Below are positions 50,323 to 57,800 of a stretch of DNA of 64,000 nucleotides, one piece after another. Under the pieces are notes generated by a model. It had not been told where the DNA came from. It did no database searches and saw nothing but the letters and a program-made list of their open reading frames with translations. The stretch spans positions 62,001 through 126,000 of the forward strand of contig JBMNQB010000002.1 of the NCBI GenBank assembly GCA_050943915.1, given 5' to 3'. The DNA comes from Lawsonibacter sp050943915. GTDB lineage: Bacteria; Bacillota; Clostridia; Oscillospirales; Oscillospiraceae. Position 1 is the first letter of the stretch. Each line of letters starts with the position of its first letter. A program made the position numbers and the translations under genes.

Positions 50323-50397
50323 AGGGGCGCACAGCGTGCGCCCGTTTTCCTCGAAGCCGCCCTTTGAACCGGCGGGCGCACAGTGTGCGCCCCTACG
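50323..50397. repeat. Palindromic repeat copy 1 (GGGGCGCAC type)
   Basis: Starts AGGGGCGCACAGCGTGCGCCCG and ends with the inverted CGGGCGCACAGTGTGCGCCCC-TAC form, so both ends are themselves hairpins and are inverted copies of each other. Copies 2 and 3 lie at 50722-50797 and 51101-51177. About 75 bp, MITE- or REP-like, with no coding capacity. Confidence 0.9.
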
Positions 50398-50404
50398 GAT
50401 CAAA

Positions 50405-50674
50405 TCAACCCGGTCCGTCCGATTCTTCGGAAGAAGGGGCCTGCGTCAGCCGGTCCAACTGGGCTTGAAGCTGCTGCAGCTGGTCTGCCTGAATCTGAAG
50501 CCACGTGTCCATGTCCTTCAGCCGCTCCAAGATCCGGTTAACTGCCGCGCTCGCCCCGGCCAGCAGGCCGGTAGCAAGGAAAAAATATGCCCAGTTCCCG
50601 ATTCCAAGCAGTCCTCCGAAAATAAGCACACCCAGGCCGCCCAGGATCCAGACCAGCCACATTCCAAAAAACAT
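50405..50674 (-). CDS. Small membrane protein with coiled-coil tail, copy A
   Basis: An 89-residue protein: short N-terminus (MFFGMW), one long or two close membrane segments (about residues 5-42), then a Gln/Leu-rich coiled coil (about 48-76) and an acidic end. Nearly identical to copy B downstream in coordinate (50805-51053) except for seven extra residues in the coiled coil. GGAGGAGG is eight bases before the ATG at 50674. The frame runs on upstream into the palindromic repeat, which I do not count as coding. No family recognised. Confidence 0.65.
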   Translation of the reverse strand: MFFGMWLVWILGGLGVLIFGGLLGIGNWAYFFLATGLLAGASAAVNRILERLKDMDTWLQIQADQLQQLQAQLDRLTQAPSSEESDGPG

Positions 50675-50721
50675 CTTCCGCGCCTCCTCCCAGTTTCCCA
50701 CTGAAATGGCATTCACTTTTG

Positions 50722-50797
50722 TAGGGGCGCACAGCGTGCGCCCGTATTTCCCGAAGCTGTCCTTTGAACCGGCGGGCGCACGCTGTGCGCCCCTACG
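50722..50797. repeat. Palindromic repeat copy 2
   Basis: Same structure as copy 1: TAGGGGCGCACAGCGTGCGC at one end and its inverted form ending CCCCTACGG at the other. It separates the two small membrane-protein genes. Confidence 0.9.
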
Positions 50798-50804
50798 GAT
50801 CAAA

Positions 50805-51053
50805 TCAACCCGGTTCGTCCGATTCTTCGGAAGAAGGGGCCTGCGTCAGCCGGTCCAGCTGAGCTTGAATCTGCTGGAGCCGCTTGTCCAGGTCCCTCAG
50901 CTGCTCCAAGATCCGGTTAACTGCCGCGCTCGCCCCGGCCAGCAGGCCGGTAGCAAGGAAAAAATATGCCCAGTTCCCGATCCCAAGCAGTCCTCCGAAA
51001 AAAAGCACACCCAGGCCGCCCAGGATCCAGACCAGCCACATTCCAAAAAACAT
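50805..51053 (-). CDS. Small membrane protein with coiled-coil tail, copy B
   Basis: An 82-residue tandem paralogue of the gene at 50405-50674, with the same membrane segment, the same ending SSEESDEPG and the same upstream sequence. The coiled coil is one heptad shorter. GGAGGAGG precedes the ATG at 51053. The near-identity of DNA in both gene and flank shows a recent tandem duplication. Function unknown. Confidence 0.65.
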   Translation of the reverse strand: MFFGMWLVWILGGLGVLFFGGLLGIGNWAYFFLATGLLAGASAAVNRILEQLRDLDKRLQQIQAQLDRLTQAPSSEESDEPG

Positions 51054-51100
51054 CTTCCGCGCCTCCTCCCAGTTTCCCACTGAAATGGCATTCACTTTTG

Positions 51101-51177
51101 TAGGGGCGCACAGCGTGCGCCTGTTTTCCTCGAAGCCGCCCTTTAAACCGGCGGGCGCACAGTGTGCGCCCCTACGG
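51101..51177. repeat. Palindromic repeat copy 3
   Basis: Third copy of the TAGGGGCGCAC...GTGCGCCCCTA element, upstream (minus sense) of copy B. The three copies are spaced about 399 and 379 bp apart, marking the duplicated unit. Confidence 0.9.
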
Positions 51178-51227
51178 GTCATACCCGCACGGTTCGTCCC
51201 TCTCCGTGGGGCCCTGCAAATGCCCGT

Positions 51228-51389
51228 TCACCTGGTCAGCTTCCGCCACACCCACCAAAAGGCGGCCGCGGCGGCGCACAGGGCGGCGGAGATCACAGCC
51301 AGATCCTTGGCGGGGAACTCCCCCCCGATCTCTGCCGGCTCCTCCTCTTCCTCCAGCGGCACAAGCCGCAGATAGGGCTTCTCTCTCAT
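51228..51389 (-). CDS. 53-residue single-pass membrane protein
   Basis: A short frame starting at the ATG at 51389, which overlaps the ybeY stop by four bases (ATGA). AGGAGA is seven bases upstream. The protein begins MREKPYLRLVPL, has an acidic run (EEEEEPAE), then a hydrophobic helix (residues about 30-48: LAVISAALCAAAAAFWWVW) and a basic end RKLTR, giving a C-in or N-out single span. Its position after ybeY is where many Firmicutes carry dgkA, but it is too short for that and lacks its motifs. The overlap and ribosome binding site support real translation. Confidence 0.65.
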   Translation of the reverse strand: MREKPYLRLVPLEEEEEPAEIGGEFPAKDLAVISAALCAAAAAFWWVWRKLTR

Positions 51390-51892
51390 GGCCGCGTCTC
51401 CTGCTCTGTCTCCCGGGTGATCCCCAGTTCCCCCAGGATGGCCTCCTCCCTGGCCCGCATCTGGGCCTTCATGGGGCCCTCGTCCAGGTGGTCATAGCCC
51501 AGCAGGTGGAGCACCGAGTGGACGGTGAGGTAACTCAGCTCCCGCTCCACGCTGTGGCCGAACTCCTCCGCCTGGGCCGCCGCCCGCTCCAGGGAGATGC
51601 ACATATCCCCCAGGGGAACCAGGCCGGTCTCCGGGTCCTCCTCACCCTCCTCCGGGTGCTGTCCGGGCTCCAGGTCAAACATGGGGAAGGAGAGCACATC
51701 GGTGGGCCGGTCCACCTCCCGCATCTCCCGGTTGATCTGGTGGATGCCCGCGTCGTCGGTGAGAAGCACGCTGATCTCACAGGGCAGCGTGACCCCCTCC
51801 GCCTTCAATGCGGCGGAGATTACCTTGTCCAGTAGGGCCTCCGTCTCCGGAGGGCACTCCACCTCGGTCTCGAAGATAATGGTGTGATCCAT
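51386..51892 (-). CDS. ybeY: Endoribonuclease YbeY
   Basis: A 168-residue metal-dependent RNase acting in 16S rRNA 3' maturation and ribosome quality control. The zinc motif is HSVLHLLGYDH (near residue 125), preceded by INREMREVDRPTDVLSFP, the other YbeY signature. The ATG at 51892 follows GGGAG by seven bases; an upstream ATG at 51922 lacks family similarity. phoH lies 44 bases upstream on the same strand. No pgpH-type gene separates them, unlike Bacillus. Confidence 0.95.
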   Translation of the reverse strand: MDHTIIFETEVECPPETEALLDKVISAALKAEGVTLPCEISVLLTDDAGIHQINREMREVDRPTDVLSFPMFDLEPGQHPEEGEEDPETGLVPLGDMCISLERAAAQAEEFGHSVERELSYLTVHSVLHLLGYDHLDEGPMKAQMRAREEAILGELGITRETEQETRP

Positions 51893-51936
51893 CCAAGCAC
51901 TCCCTTTCTCTCTGTCTGTCATGGGTCTGCCGCGGC

Positions 51937-52923
51937 TCAGCCCCTGCGCTCCTTCTTGCCGCCGCCCTTCCGGTCCTCGTCCACCTCATAGGCCTTGATG
52001 ATCCGCTGGACCAGGGCGTGGCGGACCACGTCGCTCTCTCCCAGGCGGCAGATGGCGATGTCCTCCACCCCTTTCAGCACCCGCATGGCCTCCCGCAGGC
52101 CGGACACCTTATCCGCAGGCAGGTCGATCTGGGTGATGTCGCCGGTGATGACGATTTTTGAGCCAAAGCCCAGGCGGGTCAGGAACATCTTCATCTGCTC
52201 CCGGCTGGTGTTCTGCGCCTCGTCCAGAATGATGAAGCTGTCGTCCAGCGTCCGGCCGCGCATATAGGCCAGGGGGGCGACCTCGATATTGCCCCGCTCC
52301 AGGTACTTCTGATAGGTGTCCGGGCCCAGCATATCAAACAGGGCGTCGTACAGGGGCCGCAGATAGGGGTCCACCTTGGACTGGAGATCCCCCGGCAGGA
52401 AGCCCAGCCGCTCCCCCGCCTCCACCGCGGGGCGGGTTAGGATGATGCGGTTGACCTGCTTCTCCCGAAAAGCGGCCACCGCCGCCGCCACCGCCAGATA
52501 GGTCTTACCGGTGCCGGCCGGGCCGATTCCCAGCGTAACTACATTTTTCTGAATGGCCTCGATATACTTCTTCTGCCCCAGGGTCTTGGCCTTGATGGGC
52601 TTGCCCTTGGCCGTGATGCACAGCACGTCGGCCGCCAGGTGGTGGATCTGCTCCTCCCGGCCCTCCCGGACCAGCTGGAGGACATAGCGGACGTTTTGTT
52701 CCCCGATGGACTCCCCCCGGGAGGCCAGGGTCATCAGATTTTCAATGACCCGGGCGGCATACATCACCTTTTCCGGGTCCTCCCCGGCAATTTTCAGCTG
52801 TGCGTCCCGGTTCACCACCGAGACCCCCAGCTCCGCTTCGATCAATCGGATATTCTCGTCAAAGGAGCCAAAGACACTGATGGTGTCCTCCAGACGCTCC
52901 AGGCTGATGCTCTGTTCTGTCAT
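51937..52923 (-). CDS. PhoH family ATPase (PhoL/YbeZ type)
   Basis: A 328-residue P-loop protein. An N-terminal KH-like region (about 1-70) precedes the ATPase: Walker A GPAGTGKT at 134-141, Walker B FIILDEAQNT near 230, and VITGDITQIDLP. The YbeZ branch works with YbeY in RNA processing, matching the adjacent gene. The ATG at 52923 is MTEQSISL; the frame upstream overlaps yqfD and has no similarity. The tail is very basic (KGGGKKERRG). Confidence 0.95.
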   Translation of the reverse strand: MTEQSISLERLEDTISVFGSFDENIRLIEAELGVSVVNRDAQLKIAGEDPEKVMYAARVIENLMTLASRGESIGEQNVRYVLQLVREGREEQIHHLAADVLCITAKGKPIKAKTLGQKKYIEAIQKNVVTLGIGPAGTGKTYLAVAAAVAAFREKQVNRIILTRPAVEAGERLGFLPGDLQSKVDPYLRPLYDALFDMLGPDTYQKYLERGNIEVAPLAYMRGRTLDDSFIILDEAQNTSREQMKMFLTRLGFGSKIVITGDITQIDLPADKVSGLREAMRVLKGVEDIAICRLGESDVVRHALVQRIIKAYEVDEDRKGGGKKERRG

Positions 52924-52937
52924 GGGTGTACCTTCTC

Positions 52938-54167
52938 CTACTCCGCCGGGGTCTCCCCCGGGATCTCGCGGCCGCCGGGGACCTCCATTCCGATCTCCTC
53001 CCGGCACTCCGCGGTCAGGGTCACCTCCAGCATCCCGCCGCGGACCCGGGCCGAATACTGGGTGGACAGCACCTGTCCATCCGCTCCGACCGTCTCCCCC
53101 AGCCGGAGCAGCAGGCGCTCCTCCAGCATGGTCCGGGCCGCTTCCAGGTCGATGGGGACCGTCTCTTTCTCATAGGCGCGGCAGCGCTCCCCCCGCAGCA
53201 TCAGGGGCAGGCCCCGCCCACCCGGAAGGGTCAGCTGGTGTACCGTGGTTATTTTATCATACAACGGCCAGGGAATGCTACTGTTTTTATAAAAATCCAG
53301 CCGCGCCCCCAGGCAGCTCAGGGACCACAGGGTCCGCTCCTCCCCGGTGTGCCGCTTCACCTCCGCCTGGACGGGGATGGCGGCGGACAGAGTCCGCCAG
53401 GTGCGGGCATAGACCTTGCCCCGGGCGTGGGTCTGATAGGTGCGCACCGGGAGGTCGCTGTACTTGGGCGGCTCCATGGTGATCACCCCGGAGATCAGCA
53501 CCTCTCCCTCCGCCACCGTGTCCCCCTCCTGCACCGCGGCTTCCCCCGCCATGGGCTCCACCTGGGTGATCAGACCGTCCGTCTCCGCCACGATGTCGTA
53601 ATATCCCTCCTCCCCGGCCAGCTCCGGGGGCTCCACCGCGTCCCGGACCACCACCTCCAGCCGGGTCCCGTACAGGTTGATGGACATCCAGGACAAGCCC
53701 TCCAGCCCCCGCAGGGCCTGCTGGGCGATGGTCTTGCGGTCCAGGCCGGGGCCGTACGCCCCCGGCCGCACCCCGTACCGCCGCAGCTCTGACAGGATCT
53801 GGGCGGTGGGTACCTTTTCGCTTCCCACCACCTCCACAGTCAGGATGAACCGGGACAGGACGCTCACCGCCAGCAGGGCGAAGGCCAGCCCGATGAGGAA
53901 GGCATACCGCCGCCGGAACCGGGCCAGGAAGTCCGGCAGCCCCCGGGTCCCCTCCACCTCCACCTCGCAGCCCACCCGCTGGGCCAGACGGCGCAGCAGG
54001 GGCAGGCTTCGGCGGTAGGTGGTCAGACGCATGGTATGGCTGTCCACCCACTCCAGTCCCCAGCAGGCCACCCCCTCCTGGGCGCACAGATTCAGCAGGC
54101 GCTCCGGGAACAGCCCCTGTGCCGTCAGGGTCGCCGTCCCCCGCAGATAGTTGACCGCGCGCTTCAT
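52938..54167 (-). CDS. yqfD: Sporulation protein YqfD
   Basis: A 409-residue protein. The N-terminus is cytoplasmic (about 1-85), a membrane helix spans about 89-110 (FLIGLAFALLAVSVL), and a large outer part follows with VEVVGSEKVPTAQIL and the DLPVRTYQTHARGKVYARTW region typical of YqfD. The family is under mother-cell sporulation control in Bacillus and is essential for engulfment there. It lies ten bases after yqfC. Its presence supports a spore-forming host. Confidence 0.93.
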   Translation of the reverse strand: MKRAVNYLRGTATLTAQGLFPERLLNLCAQEGVACWGLEWVDSHTMRLTTYRRSLPLLRRLAQRVGCEVEVEGTRGLPDFLARFRRRYAFLIGLAFALLAVSVLSRFILTVEVVGSEKVPTAQILSELRRYGVRPGAYGPGLDRKTIAQQALRGLEGLSWMSINLYGTRLEVVVRDAVEPPELAGEEGYYDIVAETDGLITQVEPMAGEAAVQEGDTVAEGEVLISGVITMEPPKYSDLPVRTYQTHARGKVYARTWRTLSAAIPVQAEVKRHTGEERTLWSLSCLGARLDFYKNSSIPWPLYDKITTVHQLTLPGGRGLPLMLRGERCRAYEKETVPIDLEAARTMLEERLLLRLGETVGADGQVLSTQYSARVRGGMLEVTLTAECREEIGMEVPGGREIPGETPAE

Positions 54168-54177
54168 CCCGCCGCCC

Positions 54178-54459
54178 CTATGCCAGCTGAACGCCGGTGA
54201 TGCGCCCGGTGATGAGCAGTTCCAGCCCGGTCATGGCCCGCAGCTCCAGGGCCTCCCCTGTCACCTTGACGATATAGGAGCCTCCGCTGATGTGGATCTC
54301 CTCCGTCCCATAGGCCAGGATGCCCTTGTGGTTCTCCATCCGCAGCTCCCGGGTCCCCACCAGCTCCAGCCGCGGCACCCCGGCCACCGCGTCGGCTGGC
54401 AGGTCCAACAGCTCCGCCGTCCGCTCCAGCAGCCCCTCCCGAATCCCTTTGCCCGACAT
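54178..54459 (-). CDS. yqfC: Sporulation protein YqfC
   Basis: A 93-residue YabP/YqfC-family protein. LPADAVAGVPRLELVGTREL and HKGILAYGTEEIHI then GGSYIVKVTGEAL are characteristic. It is found next to yqfD in nearly all spore-forming Firmicutes, where it is needed for sporulation. AAGGG is seven bases before the ATG at 54459; the longer frame upstream runs into the hairpin island and is not coding. First gene of the yqfC-yqfD-phoH-ybeY run. Confidence 0.93.
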   Translation of the reverse strand: MSGKGIREGLLERTAELLDLPADAVAGVPRLELVGTRELRMENHKGILAYGTEEIHISGGSYIVKVTGEALELRAMTGLELLITGRITGVQLA

Positions 54460-54539
54460 ACCATCACCCTTTCCCGCTATTTCTATGTGCCAGCGGGGAA
54501 AAAGATACGGGCGCAGGCAAATCCAACGGCACTGACAAG

Positions 54540-54806
54540 CAGAAACGGCCGCCCTCCGGCGGCCGTTTCGCTGCTTGTCAAAAAAGCCCTCCTGCAAGGA
54601 GTTCCGCCGCCCTCAGGCGGCGGAATAAAATGGAATCCCGTCATTTCCGAGGGCGTGTACCTGGGAAATGACACTTCTCACGAAATATTTACCGACAATT
54701 TCGCAGGAAATCGAGGTGAATATTTCGTGCGATCTCCCATCGAAAAAGTGGCTGCGCCACTTTTTCGATGGACTCAGAAACGGCCGCCCTCCGGCGGCCG
54801 TTTCGC
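54540..54806 (-). repeat. Hairpin island between perfect 32-bp repeats
   Basis: The sequence CAGAAACGGCCGCCCTCCGG and its continuation occur at 54540-54571 and 54775-54806 without mismatch; each copy is itself a GGCCGCC hairpin. The 203 bases between hold four further hairpins: 54602-54625, 54640-54672, 54679-54729 (CACGAAATATT arms) and 54737-54771 (16-bp perfect stem). No reading frame is visible. It fills the polC-yqfC gap; the copy next to polC may act as its transcript end, although no T run follows. Confidence 0.9.
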
Positions 54807-54814
54807 GGACAGGC

Positions 54815-57800
54815 TCAGCCAAACATGGAAAACAGGTCCATCTGGCTGGTGGCCGGCATATCTCCAAATGCTCCGGCCTCTGTCAGCTTGTCGATATGGG
54901 TCTTGGACACCTTGGGGCAGGCGGCCGCCACCTCCTCGATGGAGATGAACCGCTTTCCTTTCACCTGCTCCGCCAGAGAGATGGCCGCCGTGTCGCCCAG
55001 CCCGGCCACCGACACGAAGGGGGGGCGCAGCGTGCCCCGCTCCTCGTCCATGGAGAAGTTGATGGCCTCCGACTTGTACAGGTCCATCCGGTCGAAGGTG
55101 AAGCCGCGAAGGTAGAACTCATAGCAGACCTCCAGGGTGGTGAGCATATCCTGCTCCACGGCGGATGCCTCCTTGTCCTTGGCCACGATCTCCCGCATTT
55201 TCCGCTGGCACACATCCATCCCCCGGCACATGAATGCCTCGTCAAAAGCCTTGGCGCGGATGGAGAAGTAGGCGGCATAAAAGGCCAGCGGGCGGTGGAC
55301 CTTGAACCAGGCGATCCGGAAGGCCATCATCACATAGGCCACCGCATGGGCCTTGGGGAACAGATAGGCGATCTTCTTACAGGAGCCGATGTACCAGTCG
55401 GGCACCCCGTGCTCCCGCATCTCGTCCTCCGCCCCCTCGGGCAGTCCCCTGCCCTTTCGCACCGCCTCCATGATCTTGAAGGAGCGCTTGGGCTCCATCC
55501 CCTTGGAAATGAGAAACAACATGATGTCATCCCGGCAGCCGATGGCCTCGCTGACCTTGGCGGTCCCCGAGGTGATCAGATCCTTGGCGTTGCCCAGCCA
55601 CACATCGGTGCCGTGGGAGAAGCCGGACAGCCGCACCAGAATATCGAACTGGTCGGGCTGAGTGTCCTCCAGCATCCCCCGGACAAAGGTGGTGCCGAAC
55701 TCCGGGATGGCGGTGCCGCCGGTGGGCCCCAGGATCTTGTCGTTCTCATAGCCCAGCACCTTGGAGGACTGGAAGATGGACATGGTATCCCGGTCGTCCA
55801 GCGGGATATCCGTCCGGGCGTTCACCCCGGTCAGGTCCTCCAGCATCCGGATCATGGTGGGATCATCGTGGCCCAGCATATCCAGCTTCAGCAGGTTGCT
55901 CTCCATGGAGTGGTACTCGAAGTGGGTGGTGACGATGTCCGTGTTGGGGTCGTCGGCGGGGTGCTGAACGGGACAGAAGTCATAGATCTCCTTGTCCTGG
56001 GGGATGACCACCATGCCGCCGGGGTGCTGGCCGGTGGTGCGCTTGACCCCGGTGCAGCCGATGGCCAGGCGGTTCTCCTCCGCCTTGGAGACGATCCGCC
56101 CCCGCTCGTCCAGGTACTTTTTCACATAGCCGAAGGCCGTCTTTTCCGCCACCGCCCCGATGGTGCCTGCCCGGAACACATGGGTCTGTCCAAACAGCTC
56201 GAAGGTGTAGCGGTGGGCGTTGGCCTGATACTCGCCTGAGAAGTTCAGATCGATGTCGGGGACCTTGTCGCCGCCGAAGCCCAAAAAGGTCTCAAAGGGG
56301 ATGTTGAAGCCGTCTTTCACATACTTCGTGCCGCACACGGGGCACACCGCATCCGGCATATCCGCCCCGCAGCCGTAGGGGTGGGCGGGGTCCTGGGCAT
56401 AGTCGAAGTCGGAGTGCTTGCAGTTGGGGCAGCGGTAGTGGGCAGGCAGAGAGTTCACCTCGGTGATGCCCGACATGAAGGCCACCAGAGAGGAACCCAC
56501 CGAGCCTCGGGAGCCAACCAGGTATCCGTGCTCCAGGGAGTTCTGCACCAGCTTCTGGGCAGACATATAAATGACGTCGTATTTACACCGGATGATGTCG
56601 CCCAGCTCCACCTCGATGCGGTCGGTGACGATCTTTGGGGGATCTTCTCCGTACAGTTCATGGGCTTTTCCCCACACCAGCCGCTTCAGTTCCCCGTCGG
56701 AATCCTCCAGCTTGGGGGCAAACAGCCCCTGGGGCAGCGGGTCGATGGGGTCGCACCAGTCGGCGATGAGGTTGGTGTTGGTCACCACCACCTCCCGTGC
56801 CTTCTCCTTCCCCAGATAGTCAAACTCCTGGAGCATCTCCTCCGTGGTCTTGAAATAAATGGGAAGGGACTCGTCCGCGTCCTCAAAGCCCTTGGAGGCC
56901 AGCAGGATATGCCGGTAGACCTCGTCCTCCGGATCCAGGAAGTGGACGTCCCCGGTGGCACACACCGGCTTGCCCATCTCCTCTCCCAGGCGGACGATGG
57001 TGCGGTTGAAGTCCCGCAGCTCCTCCTCGCTCTTCACGATGCCCTTGCGGAGCATGAACATATTGTTGCACAGGGGCTGGATCTCCAGGTAGTCGTACCA
57101 GGAGGCGATGCGCTTGAGCTCCTCCCAGTCCTTTCCGTCCACCACCGCCTGGAACAATTCTCCCGCCTCGCAGGCCGAGCCGATGATCAGGCCCTCCCGG
57201 TTCTCGTTGATGAGGGACTTGGGCATGATGGGGTAGCGCTTGAAGTGCTCCAGCTGGGACAGGGAGATCAGCTTATAGAGGTTGCGCAGCCCCGTCTGAT
57301 TTTTGGCCAGCACGATGAGGTGCTTGGGCTTCCTGCGCAGCTTCCCGCCCCCCCGGCGCAGCTTGGGCATGGCAGGGTTGATCTCCCCCAGAGTACGCAG
57401 CCCCATCTCCTCCAGCCTTTTGAAAAAGTGGGGCAGCATATAGGCCACCGTGGCCGCGTCATCGCTGGCCCGGTGGTGGTTGAAGGCGGGCAGATGCAGG
57501 TACTCCGCCACAATGTCCAGCTTGTATTTGCCCAGCTCCGGCAGCAGGTTCTGTGCCAGGATCAGGCTGTCCACCGAGGGGTTGCGGAAGGGGATGCCAT
57601 ATTTCCGGCAGCCCGCGGCAATAAAGCCCATGTCAAAGTCGGCGTTGTGGGCCGCCAGAGGGCGGTTTCCGGCAAATGCCAAAAAAGCCTCCAGCGCCTC
57701 CTTTTGGGAGGGTGCCCCCTCCAGCATCTCGTCCGTAATGCCGGTGAGGTGGATGATCTCCGGGCTCAGGATGCGGCCCGGGGACACGAAGGTGTTGAAG

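Noticed and set aside
50675..50803. N-terminal extensions of the two small membrane proteins
   Set aside because: The added residues are encoded by the palindromic repeat, and a perfect ribosome binding site supports the internal ATG.
50323..51177. Three regularly spaced palindromes as a CRISPR array
   Set aside because: Only three copies about 380-400 bp apart with genes between them, variable sequence inside, and no cas genes.
54572..54774. Hairpin island as a tRNA or known riboswitch
   Set aside because: No cloverleaf, T-loop or riboswitch consensus was recognisable; only stacked inverted repeats.
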